From the NCBI GenBank assembly GCA_031421635.1, contig JANOPA010000067.1:1-64000 (forward strand): 64,000 nucleotides of DNA, written 5' to 3'. Below are positions 24,862 to 33,788 of this stretch, in pieces. Under the pieces are notes generated by a model. That model had not been told where the DNA came from. It made no database searches and worked only from the letters and a program-made list of their open reading frames with translations. Both the position numbers and the translations under genes were made by a program. The DNA comes from JAPOKJ01 sp031421635. Its GTDB lineage: Bacteria > Pseudomonadota > Gammaproteobacteria > Burkholderiales > Burkholderiaceae_E. Each line of letters opens with the position of its first letter. Within the stretch, counting starts at the first letter, position 1.

Positions 24862-25857
24862 ATGTTTACCCTGGAAAAACGAATGTTCGAACCTTACATA
24901 AAAGGCTTGCTTTTTGCTGCGACCATGTTCTCCTTGGGGTTGCCGCAGTATAGTCACGCCGCGTATCCTGAAAAACCGATTCGGCTCATTGTCGGCTTCA
25001 CACCGGGTGGCACCGCCGACGGTGTGGGCCGTATTCTTGCTGCGTCGATGGGGCCGCGTTTAGGTCAAACCATTGTGGTCGAGAACCGCGCTGGTGCCAA
25101 TGGAAACATTGCAACCGATCTTGTGCAACGCGCCGCACCCGATGGCTACACGATCTTCTTCACTTCGATTGGGCATGCAGTGAATCCTTCACTGTATAAG
25201 GAAGCAAAGTACGATCCTGTCAAAGACTTCACTCCCATCGGCCAAGTCCTGAGCGCGCCGAATGTCCTGGTGGTGCCCGCCAGCTCTCCATTCAATAGCG
25301 TCAAGGAGCTGGTCAACTATGCCAAGGCCAACCCTGGCAAGCTCGACTTTGCTTCTTCTGGAGGTGGCGCTTCGGTGCATCTGTCCGGGGAGCTCTTTAA
25401 GCAATTGACGGGAATCTATATGGTGCACATACCCTATCGAGGGACGGGCAGTCTGTTGCCAGATCTTCTGAGCGGCCAGGTCGCCATGAGTTTTCCGAAC
25501 TTGCCTACGGCCTTACCCTTCATTCAGAATGGAAAACTGAAGGCCTTGGGTGTCACCACGGCTAAACGCTCTGCAGCGGCCCCGCAAATTCCTTCCCTGG
25601 CCGAAGCTGGTGTGCCCAGCTACAACATGTCCACCTGGTACGGTCTGATTGGCCCGGCCAATATGCCCACCGATATTGTGCGTCGCTTGAATCTTGAGCT
25701 GCGCAATGTTTTGCAGGATCCGCAAGTCAGGGGCAAACTCGTGGCGCAAGGTGTCGATCCGGTGACGGGGACTCCAGAAGCTTTCGGAACATTTATCGAA
25801 AATGAAACGAAAAGCTGGGCGGCGCTGCTAAAGACGATTAAAGTAGACCTCAACTAA
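24862..25857 (+). CDS. Bug-family (TTT-type) substrate-binding protein
   Basis: 331 residues from ATG 24862; ATG 24883 (with GGA before it) is an alternative. The open frame continues back into the hydrolase gene but without a signal-peptide context. Signal peptide ends near YSHAAYP. Motifs: IRLIVGFTPGGTADGVGRIL, VENRAGANGNIATDLVQRAAPDGY, HIPYRGTGS. SDR gene follows after 9 bases, supporting an operon. Confidence 0.88.
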   Translation: MFTLEKRMFEPYIKGLLFAATMFSLGLPQYSHAAYPEKPIRLIVGFTPGGTADGVGRILAASMGPRLGQTIVVENRAGANGNIATDLVQRAAPDGYTIFFTSIGHAVNPSLYKEAKYDPVKDFTPIGQVLSAPNVLVVPASSPFNSVKELVNYAKANPGKLDFASSGGGASVHLSGELFKQLTGIYMVHIPYRGTGSLLPDLLSGQVAMSFPNLPTALPFIQNGKLKALGVTTAKRSAAAPQIPSLAEAGVPSYNMSTWYGLIGPANMPTDIVRRLNLELRNVLQDPQVRGKLVAQGVDPVTGTPEAFGTFIENETKSWAALLKTIKVDLN

Positions 25858-25866
25858 GGAGTTTCT

Positions 25867-26640
25867 ATGGCCTACAATCTCTTCGATCTCAAAGGCAAAG
25901 TGGCCTTAATTACTGGGGGCAATTCCGGTATTGGTTTAGGTATGGCGAAAGCCTTGGCCGAGGCTGGTGCATCAATCGCCATTTGGGGCACCAACGTCGA
26001 GAAGAACGAAAAAGCACGAAGCGAGCTTGAGAGTCTTGGCGCAAAGGTGCTTGCCCTGCAATGTGATGTGGGCGATGAGCAGGCCGTTGAGTCGGCCTTT
26101 GCCGCAACACTCATGAAGCTTGGACGGGTTGATGCCTGCTTTGCGAATGCTGGTGTTTCGGGCAAGGGGGTGAAGTCCTTTACTGAAATGACTAGCGAGG
26201 AATGGAACCGGGTCATGAGAGTCAATCTCGATGGTGCTTTCTACACCCTGCGAGCCGCGGCCCGCCATATGGTGGAGCGAGGCGGTGGCGGTACCTTGGT
26301 AGGCACGGCATCACTGGCTGCGATTGAAGGAGCTGCCCGCTCCGAACATTACGCCGCAACCAAGGGTGCGATGGTCTCCATGGTGCGCGCCTTGGCGGTA
26401 GAGTTCGCACGTCACGGCATTCGCGCAAATTCGATTTTGCCAGGCTGGATTGAAACCGATATGACGTCCAAGAGCATCGGCAATGAAAAGTTCGTCAGTA
26501 ATGTGATGCCCCGCATCCCCATGCGACGCTGGGGGACGGGTGCAGACTTTGGTGGAATCGCGGTGTACCTTACAAGTGATGCGTCGACATATCACACGGG
26601 TGATACATTTTTGATTGATGGCGGTTACGCGCTGTTTTGA
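25867..26640 (+). CDS. Short-chain dehydrogenase/reductase
   Basis: 257 residues, AAGGAG ribosome-binding site before ATG 25867. Classical SDR: TGGNSGIG (16-23) for NAD(P), NAG (94-96), catalytic N120, S149, Y162 and K166 (YAATK), and a C-terminal DTFLIDGGYALF. It oxidises an alcohol or reduces a carbonyl; the substrate is not predictable. Sits tightly after the Bug gene. Confidence 0.9.
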   Translation: MAYNLFDLKGKVALITGGNSGIGLGMAKALAEAGASIAIWGTNVEKNEKARSELESLGAKVLALQCDVGDEQAVESAFAATLMKLGRVDACFANAGVSGKGVKSFTEMTSEEWNRVMRVNLDGAFYTLRAAARHMVERGGGGTLVGTASLAAIEGAARSEHYAATKGAMVSMVRALAVEFARHGIRANSILPGWIETDMTSKSIGNEKFVSNVMPRIPMRRWGTGADFGGIAVYLTSDASTYHTGDTFLIDGGYALF

Positions 26641-26719
26641 AGATGGATTGGTTGCGATTGAGTTACGCAAGTATTTTGTGCCACGAGTTCCGGCTCTGCT
26701 CTTCAAGTGAAACCTCGTA

Positions 26720-28117
26720 ATGTCTGAAATTTGGCGTCTATCCGCGTCTGAGCTTGCCGCTCACGTACGCAATCGAAGCATCTCTGCATCCGAAGCCGCT
26801 CAAGCCGCTCTAGCGCGCTGCGATCAGGTTAACCCAAGAATTAACGCGGTGATTCAAAGCGATCCCGCAGCAGTCTTGAGGCGAGCCGCGAACCTGGATA
26901 AGCGCCTCGCTGCGGGCGAAGATGTTGGGCTTTTGGCGGGCGTACCCATCACCGTCAAGGTCAATCTGGATCAGGCTGGCTTTGCCACTACAAATGGCGT
27001 GACCCTCCAAAAAGATGTCATCGCTCACGAGAATAGCCCGGTAGTGGATGCTTTCCTGAAGGCCGGTGCAGTCATCATTGGGCGCACCAATACCCCAGCC
27101 TTCTCTTATCGCTGGTTTACCAATAACTTACTGCATGGCCACACTTTTAATCCGCGTGATCGCTCGATCACACCGGGCGGTTCTTCGGGCGGGGCTGCAT
27201 CGGCAGTGACTTCTGGAATTGGCCATTTGGCCCACGGCACTGACATCGCGGGCTCAATTCGTTATCCGGCCTACGCCTGCGGGGTGCATGGCCTACGTCC
27301 AACCCTAGGACGAATTGCGGCCTATAACGCGACTGTGGGTGATCGCACCGCAGGCGCGCAATTGACGGCAGTCTCGGGACCGATTGGCCGCACAATCGCT
27401 GATCTCCGTCTGGCCCTTGAAGTCCTCACCGTTCGAGACTTGCGTGATCCTTGGTGGGTTCCCGCACCTCTGGTTGGTCCTGCGCGAGAGAAAAAGGTTG
27501 CACTCTGTTACGCGCCTGACGGTATGCAGGTCAGCGCCGAAGTGATCGCGGCTTTGCAAGACGCTGCTGCTCGGTTACGCGACGCGGGCTACGTGGTGGA
27601 GGAGGTTCCGAATACGCCCGAATTTACCGAGGCTGCGAGCTTGCAAGTCAAGCTTTGGTTGGGTGATGGGTTTGATGCCATGCTGGCTGCCGCTGAAAAA
27701 GAAGGTGACCCGGGTGCCCTGGCGGCGCTGCGCGGACAGGCCGATCATGTGCAAGGTCTTGACCTTCGCGCATACAGTGCAATTTTGCTGCGCCGGGCGA
27801 CCTTGTTACGTAACTGGGAGCAGTTCTTGGCGGCGTATTCGGCGCTCCTGATTCCCGTAAGCGGGGAGGCCCCGTTTCCGGATGATTTGGACCTCAAAGA
27901 CTCCGCAAGTTACCAACGCGTGTGGCGTGCGCAAGTGACTCAAGTTGGTTTACCCTTTATGGGCTTGCCGGGTCTTGCGGTCGCGACGGGGATGAATGGC
28001 ACGGTACCCATCGGAGTTCAACTGGTTGCAAGTCGCTACCGGGAAGATCTGCTCTTGGACGTTGGCGAAGAGATTGCCAAGCGTGGTGCGCCTCCTTCGC
28101 CTATTGATCCCGTTTGA
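26720..28117 (+). CDS. Amidase-signature family hydrolase
   Basis: 465 residues. The Ser-cisSer-Lys triad of the amidase signature family is visible: K80 (GVPITVK), cis-Ser S155 in GGSSGG (153-158) and the nucleophile S179 in GTDIAGSIRYPA. The family cleaves linear amides such as fatty, aryl or indole amides; the substrate is unknown. No signal peptide. It begins 79 bases after the SDR gene and closes the catabolic run on this strand. Confidence 0.9.
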   Translation: MSEIWRLSASELAAHVRNRSISASEAAQAALARCDQVNPRINAVIQSDPAAVLRRAANLDKRLAAGEDVGLLAGVPITVKVNLDQAGFATTNGVTLQKDVIAHENSPVVDAFLKAGAVIIGRTNTPAFSYRWFTNNLLHGHTFNPRDRSITPGGSSGGAASAVTSGIGHLAHGTDIAGSIRYPAYACGVHGLRPTLGRIAAYNATVGDRTAGAQLTAVSGPIGRTIADLRLALEVLTVRDLRDPWWVPAPLVGPAREKKVALCYAPDGMQVSAEVIAALQDAAARLRDAGYVVEEVPNTPEFTEAASLQVKLWLGDGFDAMLAAAEKEGDPGALAALRGQADHVQGLDLRAYSAILLRRATLLRNWEQFLAAYSALLIPVSGEAPFPDDLDLKDSASYQRVWRAQVTQVGLPFMGLPGLAVATGMNGTVPIGVQLVASRYREDLLLDVGEEIAKRGAPPSPIDPV

Positions 28118-28279
28118 TTTTACTTCTGCGTTTATGTGAACCCAGGCGGCCTCACTGAAGTTGCGATCGGCCCTATTCGCGAGTCTTAACAAACTCGTCA
28201 CACTTACCTGCGCTCCCGAATTTAAGATACCTCGAACCGAGAAAAGCTCTTCTCGTTGCATCAACATTCAAGGTCTCTT

Positions 28280-28906
28280 ATGGGTTCTAAAATAGAATTG
28301 ATTGCCCGCCATGCAAGGGGCGGTGAATTGCAAACAACTCTGTGTAGAAATGGCGAATCACTGGCAGCAAAAGCCCAAACTCTTTACGAGATGAAGCTCG
28401 ATGGCGATACCATTCCGAGCGGTACGTGCATTACCCGTCAAGAGGACGAATTGCATTTCAAATTTCCTGACCGGGCGACCTTCGATATTACCGATTGGAA
28501 CAACGCCCATGGTTCAAGCTTTGTGGTCGTGTCCGGCGCAATGGCTTTTGAAGACGTCGCTGGGAAATTTGTGACGATGCATAGTCTTAAAGGGGGCACG
28601 TTCAGCATATTCTCGAAGGCTGGTGCTTTTCTTGGCCTGCTTGGCTCATCGAATTCTTCAAATTTTCTAGCTTTAGCCGCTATCCTTGCCCGGCTTCGAC
28701 TTCCGCGAACACCCAGCGGATTACCCTGCATCGAACACGGTGACGGACTGAACCGCATGAGCGTCATCGCGACAAGGGCCGAACCGGAACGCTTATCCAG
28801 AGTTGGAAACTCTATCCACGACTTAAGCTTCTCCAAGCCTGCGATCAAAGAAAGAGCAATTCGATGTACCTGCAACTTCGCTGGAGCAATCAATATCAAT
28901 TCCTGA
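28280..28906 (+). CDS. Hypothetical protein, N-terminus like the prefix domain of large biofilm adhesins
   Basis: 208 residues from ATG 28280 (AAGG before). The first ~110 residues alternate short beta strands (DTIPSGTCITRQEDELHFKF, then DITDWNN) in a way that recalls the N-terminal prefix/retention domain of Bap/LapF-like adhesins, and GAFLGLLGSS resembles the following linker. The remaining ~95 residues look unlike any adhesin and may be read out of frame. It could be the remnant of a once much larger surface protein. No function should be assigned firmly. The 197 bases after it (28907-29103) hold no convincing gene. Confidence 0.4.
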   Translation: MGSKIELIARHARGGELQTTLCRNGESLAAKAQTLYEMKLDGDTIPSGTCITRQEDELHFKFPDRATFDITDWNNAHGSSFVVVSGAMAFEDVAGKFVTMHSLKGGTFSIFSKAGAFLGLLGSSNSSNFLALAAILARLRLPRTPSGLPCIEHGDGLNRMSVIATRAEPERLSRVGNSIHDLSFSKPAIKERAIRCTCNFAGAININS

Positions 28907-29103
28907 GGAGCGAAGCCTCGTTGTCGTTTTTGGATATGCAGAGCATTTTCACCAAACGTCCATCGGTCTGCCTATGGAAACCAATGGTCCAAGATACTGC
29001 GCTTAACTTGCACAAGCACTGGCGAGGCCCGAAGAACTCTGGCAAGCTTGAACGGAGCGAAGGCCACCGCCAACGCAAGGATTGAGTCTTTCCAGGAAAA
29101 GTC

Positions 29104-29832
29104 ATGCACATCGCCATAGTAGAGGACGATCGGGATCAATTAGAGCTTCTCTCCCTCATCGTGAGAGGGGGCCAACACAGCACTCAGGGCTTCGAGACTG
29201 TGAATGCCGTCGTAGACACTCTCAAGACTCATCGCTTCGATCTTTTGCTGGTTGACTGGACCCTTCCCGACGCCACTGGCGCCGACCTTTTAAAATGGGT
29301 GCGAGCCAACCTCGGATGGGAGCTTCCTGTCGTGATTGTGACCGCAAGAGACGACGAAGAGACGGTCTGCTCGGCACTCAAATGTGGCGCTGACGACTTT
29401 ATCGTCAAACCTGCAAAGCCCCTGGAATTGCTAGCCCGAATTGAAGCCGTGGCACGTCGCTCGAAGCCCGGAGCCCTACCGCTTTTGAGAATGGGAGCCT
29501 ATGAAGTTGATGTCCAGCGCCAAATTTTGTCCTTTAACGGTAAACCTGTTCCGATGACTCAAAAGGAATTCGATTTGTCAGTCTGTCTTTTTCAAAACCC
29601 GGGGAAATTGATGTCCCGCGATCACCTACTCAATAAAGTGTGGGGACTCAACACCGAAGTCGACACGCGCACCGTCGATACCCATGTTAGTCGCCTGCGT
29701 AAAAAGCTTTTTCTTGATGGCAAGCAGGGCTGGAAACTAGTGCCGGTGTACGGCTATGGATATCGTTTCGATAGGGTCGATATAGAAGAGGCGGTCACCG
29801 GTAAAGCGAACGAATTAAGCCACTGCGCATAG
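29104..29832 (+). CDS. OmpR/PhoB-family response regulator
   Basis: 242 residues; AGGAAAA ribosome-binding site. The receiver domain has the acidic pair (VEDD), the phospho-acceptor Asp in LLLVDWTLPD, and the conserved Lys in IVKPAKP. The winged-helix domain follows (TQKEFDLSVCLFQNPGKLMSRDHLLNKVWG; VDTHVSRLRKKL; VPVYGYGYRFD). No histidine kinase gene is adjacent, so it is an orphan here. Its target could be the nearby polysaccharide or adhesin genes; that is inference. The last 79 bases overlap a convergent ORF. Confidence 0.92.
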   Translation: MHIAIVEDDRDQLELLSLIVRGGQHSTQGFETVNAVVDTLKTHRFDLLLVDWTLPDATGADLLKWVRANLGWELPVVIVTARDDEETVCSALKCGADDFIVKPAKPLELLARIEAVARRSKPGALPLLRMGAYEVDVQRQILSFNGKPVPMTQKEFDLSVCLFQNPGKLMSRDHLLNKVWGLNTEVDTRTVDTHVSRLRKKLFLDGKQGWKLVPVYGYGYRFDRVDIEEAVTGKANELSHCA

Positions 29833-30224
29833 TCCTTTGCTTTCGTGTTGCTCACCCCAGAAAATGCCCTCTTTCTGAGACAAATCAGTCGAGAGGGTGT
29901 TTTGGCACGCAAGACACGGTCATCCTCGACCAGCACGCCATTCAAAGTGAGAAGAATCGCGCCAAAGAGCGACGGAACGATGAGCTTAAGGCCGGCTCCG
30001 GGGTCGACCCCAGACTCTGCACTTTCGATGTCGCGCCGCAGGCAAACAGCCGATTGATAGCGTCCCACAAACGTCATCGAAGTCAAATAGTGCCGACTTC
30101 CGCCGACCATGATCAACTTTCGCTTGTCTCTAATTAATTTGTCGATAACCTTATTAATTACCGAGCGATCAGCAACACCCATGATGGGCGAGCCTCGATC
30201 TGCGGGATTCGACTCTAAGGCCAT
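29754..30224 (-). CDS. Small protein resembling the N-terminal domain of YcgR flagellar brakes, lacking PilZ
   Basis: 156 residues from ATG 30224, 41 bases after the flippase stop, same strand. VINKVIDKLIRDKRKLIMVGG, a beta-rich middle and TPSRLICLRKRAFSGV resemble the YcgR N-domain, whose end is normally 'LP..LLRLQRRxxFR' leading into a PilZ domain. Here the sequence stops soon afterwards and no PilZ motifs (RxxxR, DxSxxG) are seen. It may be a truncated gene or a stand-alone domain. Similarity is my own pattern match and is modest. Confidence 0.4.
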   Translation of the reverse strand: MALESNPADRGSPIMGVADRSVINKVIDKLIRDKRKLIMVGGSRHYLTSMTFVGRYQSAVCLRRDIESAESGVDPGAGLKLIVPSLFGAILLTLNGVLVEDDRVLRAKTPSRLICLRKRAFSGVSNTKAKDYAQWLNSFALPVTASSISTLSKRYP

Positions 30225-30265
30225 TTCACTCGCGCCTCGCCCGGTGTGTCGCCGATTTTGTAAGA

Positions 30266-31741
30266 TCATTCAAAAGTCTCCTGTTCACTTTCTAAAATTG
30301 GTTTTCGAGATCTACCCAGTGCCGCAGTGATTGCACCGGGCTCGAATATCCGTAGCCAAGTCAGATAAATAGCTAAGCCGCTAAACCCTGATGCGAGAAT
30401 CATTGACCAATTCGATTGATTCGGCCAAGCCCATGTTTTGAGCGCTTCCACTGATAGCGCGGCCACAATAATCGCCGCCACAGGCTGAACTAATGCGCGC
30501 AAATAAAGCTTCAATTGAAGTTGAATGAGACGAATGGCCATCACTAACCCAAGCGGTGCAATCAAGGCGCTTCGAACCAGGTAAGAAATAGCGACCGCAA
30601 CCACACCGAAGCGCACAGCAATCAGCAGCGTCACTAAATTGAGGGCGGTACTGTAGGCGGCAATTCTCAGTGAAAGATTGGGTTGATTGCAAGCCTTAAA
30701 AATTGCGTGATTAAAGTGCATCAGGGCGTGTATAAATCCGGCAATGAGCAAGATCTGCAGGACAGGCGCGCTGACAATCCAACGCTCACCCAGTGTGGCC
30801 CTAATGAGCTCTGGCGCAAGTATCGCAACGCCACAGAATACGGGGGCAGCCAAGACGGCGGCCGCACGTGTAGCCGCTTGAAATAGGCGCTGTATCTCGG
30901 GAATATCTGTCGCAGCACGCGAAAATGCGGCCAGTGCAATTGCGTCGATACCCTGACAAAAAAGCTGTTCGAGCGCCAAAAGCATCCGGCAGGCCACGCT
31001 ATAAACACCGAGAGCAACAGGCCCCAGGAACAGTCCAACAATGAGATCATCTAGCTTGCTAGCTGCCACATTAAGCACACGTGCTCCAAGCACGCTTCTT
31101 CCAAAAGCCAAGAGTTCGGAGGCCTTGGCTAGGGCCCAACGTCGTCTAGGCCGCCATTTCGAAAAGCACCATAGGCCAACTACACCAATCGCACCCGCCG
31201 TCAATTGCTGTGCAACCAAGCTCCAGGGGCCCGCACCTTGATGTGCGCACACTAAGCCGACCGTTCCGCCGACCAATGTACCTACCAACGAGCGCAGCGC
31301 TAACTGACGAAACTGGAAGGTACGCTGCATCACCGACTGTGGAACGGCCGTCAGGCCCTGAAAGATAAAAAGTGGCGTGAGTGCTCGAAGGATATCGGTA
31401 ACCTCCGCCTGCCCATACAGAGCGGCGATCCAGGGAGCAAGCAAGTACACGATCAGTGCACAGAGCCCAGCGCTAGAAATCCCGGTCCAAAAAGCCGTGT
31501 CGAGATGCTCCAAATCGAGCTCTTGCCTTTGTAGTATGGCATCGCCAAGACCAAGCTCCGACACTACATTGACAAGCACCACTAAGGAGCCCGCCATGGC
31601 CACGATACCGAACTCTACCGGGGAAAGAAGCTTTGCCAAGATCAGAAAAACAGCGAGATCAATCATCTGCTTGCCGAGGTTTTGAGCGGCGATCCAACGT
31701 GCACCGACAGGTGCGCGGGATGAATTCTGGGAGGTTGCCAT
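30266..31741 (-). CDS. wzx: Polysaccharide flippase (Wzx-like, MOP superfamily)
   Basis: 491 residues from ATG 31741; an extension to 31813 would overlap the glycosyltransferase gene. About 12-14 hydrophobic helices. The N-terminal pattern (WIAAQNLGKQMIDLAVFLILAKLLSPVEFGIVAMAGSL) and LGLGDAILQ are typical of the WzxC/polysaccharide-synthesis MOP group, which moves lipid-linked repeat units across the inner membrane. It is downstream of two glycosyltransferases in the exopolysaccharide operon. Confidence 0.88.
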   Translation of the reverse strand: MATSQNSSRAPVGARWIAAQNLGKQMIDLAVFLILAKLLSPVEFGIVAMAGSLVVLVNVVSELGLGDAILQRQELDLEHLDTAFWTGISSAGLCALIVYLLAPWIAALYGQAEVTDILRALTPLFIFQGLTAVPQSVMQRTFQFRQLALRSLVGTLVGGTVGLVCAHQGAGPWSLVAQQLTAGAIGVVGLWCFSKWRPRRRWALAKASELLAFGRSVLGARVLNVAASKLDDLIVGLFLGPVALGVYSVACRMLLALEQLFCQGIDAIALAAFSRAATDIPEIQRLFQAATRAAAVLAAPVFCGVAILAPELIRATLGERWIVSAPVLQILLIAGFIHALMHFNHAIFKACNQPNLSLRIAAYSTALNLVTLLIAVRFGVVAVAISYLVRSALIAPLGLVMAIRLIQLQLKLYLRALVQPVAAIIVAALSVEALKTWAWPNQSNWSMILASGFSGLAIYLTWLRIFEPGAITAALGRSRKPILESEQETFE

Positions 31742-31784
31742 AACGTGCTTTCTGGATCTGCAACTTTTGCTGTTTGTCCGCTCC

Positions 31785-32792
31785 TTAAACGGCAGGTCGG
31801 CTTCGTACCCCATTCGCCACCTGCATCGCTAGAGCCTCAAGCCTGGCATAACCGGTCGATGGGATCAGTCCTCGGAGCACGGCGGCACCAAGAGTTGCCA
31901 AGGTTCTGCCAGGCTCCTCGATCACAATGCCTGGATAACTCTGCAAGGATTTTCCAATTAGCGAGAGTGCTCTGACTGGATCGTTCGAGCGCACAGCTCT
32001 GCGTGCCAGATATCTATACTGGTACGCTCTTGCGGCGTCCACGTTCTCCTGAACGAATTCATTCGCATAGGTCCTTGACTTCGCTACGACTCGTTCCCAA
32101 CTGGCCAACTGCTTGTCGAGCGCAGCGGACAAGCCACCTTCATTTACTCGATATTCTGTTAAAGGAAGGCCGATGCCCTCGAACTTCCAGTCAGTGGTGA
32201 GTGCGATCCGCATCCAACATTCAATATCTTCAGATTGACGGAATGATTCGTCAAAATAGGCCTCCTCAAGCGAAAGCACTCCGGCTCGCATATGGGCGAT
32301 GTCAATGAGCACCTGAGCACGCAGCACCGGTGCCGACCCATTACCAACAGGATTACGCAAAAATACATCGCGTGCAGTGATGCCTTTTAATTTTGGCCTT
32401 TGTGAGTAGCCCATTGGCTTGCCGTCTGCGTCAATAAATGCGGACTGACTATAACTCACGCCCACTTGGGGATTTTTATTGAGATGATCAACGTGATGCT
32501 GCAATTTTTCGGGATGCCAACGATCATCAGAATCAAGAAAGGCTACATAATCGCCGCAGGCGCGCCGAGCGCCGGTATTGCGAGCACCTGCCAAGCCGCG
32601 ATTAAATTGGTTGATAAGGCGCACGCGGCGATCTGTGAATTTTTTTACCTTGTCCGCAGTGCGGTCCGTGGAGCCGTCGTTAATCACGAGAACTTCGAAG
32701 TCGCGATAGGTTTGAGCAAGCACGGATCGCAGACATTCTTCGATGTACTGCTCGACGTTGTAGGCAGGAATAACAACAGTTACGAATGACAT
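31785..32792 (-). CDS. Family 2 glycosyltransferase
   Basis: 335 residues. GT-A fold with TVVIPAYNVEQYIEECLRSV, VINDGSTDRTA, RNTGARRACGDYVAFLDSDD (DxD motif DSDD) and a second acidic site (FRQSEDIECWMRI). Cytoplasmic side, adds a sugar to the lipid-linked repeat unit; donor unknown. About 27 bases after the preceding GT2 and similar to it in sequence, so the pair probably arose by duplication. Confidence 0.9.
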   Translation of the reverse strand: MSFVTVVIPAYNVEQYIEECLRSVLAQTYRDFEVLVINDGSTDRTADKVKKFTDRRVRLINQFNRGLAGARNTGARRACGDYVAFLDSDDRWHPEKLQHHVDHLNKNPQVGVSYSQSAFIDADGKPMGYSQRPKLKGITARDVFLRNPVGNGSAPVLRAQVLIDIAHMRAGVLSLEEAYFDESFRQSEDIECWMRIALTTDWKFEGIGLPLTEYRVNEGGLSAALDKQLASWERVVAKSRTYANEFVQENVDAARAYQYRYLARRAVRSNDPVRALSLIGKSLQSYPGIVIEEPGRTLATLGAAVLRGLIPSTGYARLEALAMQVANGVRSRPAV

Positions 32793-32819
32793 AGTGAATC
32801 CTTTACTTTGAAAAGAATA

Positions 32820-33788
32820 TTAGCTTCGGCGCTGAGACGTCGACGTTGCAAAAAGCGAAACGATGAGTGCGGCAAGGGTTCCAAAAGTGCGATAGGGTTG
32901 CCGGAGAAGCTCTAAAGTGCTGTTTTTCATGGCCTCTGAAAAAAGATGCAGCCCCTGAGAAGCAGGTAAACCCAGCCTTAATGCTCTGCGACTCAAATAG
33001 CGTAGGTGGGTTGCTCGCGCGCAGCGAATGTGTTTGGCGATCAGGTTGGGGGCATAAGCGCCCACGCGTTGCATCAGAGTCTCCCAACCCGCTTGCATCG
33101 CCGCAAGATCGGCGGAGGCGCCTTTCGGGCTGGCTCGATAGAAAGTCAAAACTTCATTCAGGCCTTCGATCAAGCCTCCAGTAAGCAGCCTGATACGGAC
33201 CATCAGTTCTAGATCCTCCGAAAAACGCATCGATTCATCAAACCCTCCGACCCGATTAAGGAGTTCGCGTCGGATCACCAGGGTCGATGCTGTGCACGCC
33301 GGGTTTTCATAAAGTAAACGTGAGGCCTCAAGGTGACCGACATTTTTGGCCGATAAAACACCTGTAGATTTTCCCTGTTCGTCTACAAACAATACCCTCG
33401 CGAAGCTAATACCTACCGCAGGTCTTTTTTCAAGGTGTTCAAAGTGAATCTCAAGCTTTTTTGGATCCCATAAATCGTCGGCATCCAGAAAGGCAATGAT
33501 TGCTCCGCGGGCGGCGTTCACTCCTGCGTTTCGGGCCGCCGATACACCGCGTTCGGGTCCCCGCATAGTCAAGATGCGATGATCTGAATCCGCTTGATTT
33601 CGAATAATGAATCCAGTCGTATCGGTCGAGCCATCGTCGACGATAATGCATTCCCAGTTTTGAAAAGTCTGAGCCTTGACTGAATCGATCGTCTCTGAAA
33701 GAGTTGTTGCCGCATTGCGTGCAGGAATGATGATCGTCATCTCTGGAGGATCATTCGCTAGGATAAATGGCGGAAATTTGCTATTCAT
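32820..33788 (-). CDS. Family 2 glycosyltransferase
   Basis: 322 residues. TIIIPARNAATTLSETIDSV, VDDGSTDTT, RNAGVNAARGAIIAFLDADD and RFSEDLELMVRI mark a GT-A inverting glycosyltransferase. Paralogous to the next gene downstream, including the C-terminal half with YLSRRALR. Its ATG overlaps the stop of the pyruvyltransferase gene (ATGA, 33785-33788), so translation is coupled. Confidence 0.9.
   Translation of the reverse strand: MNSKFPPFILANDPPEMTIIIPARNAATTLSETIDSVKAQTFQNWECIIVDDGSTDTTGFIIRNQADSDHRILTMRGPERGVSAARNAGVNAARGAIIAFLDADDLWDPKKLEIHFEHLEKRPAVGISFARVLFVDEQGKSTGVLSAKNVGHLEASRLLYENPACTASTLVIRRELLNRVGGFDESMRFSEDLELMVRIRLLTGGLIEGLNEVLTFYRASPKGASADLAAMQAGWETLMQRVGAYAPNLIAKHIRCARATHLRYLSRRALRLGLPASQGLHLFSEAMKNSTLELLRQPYRTFGTLAALIVSLFATSTSQRRS

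Noticed and set aside
28864..29085. 73-codon ORF before the OmpR-type regulator
   Set aside because: No ribosome-binding site, unusual composition, and no family pattern; the adjoining frames are also broken, so the stretch looks non-coding or decayed.
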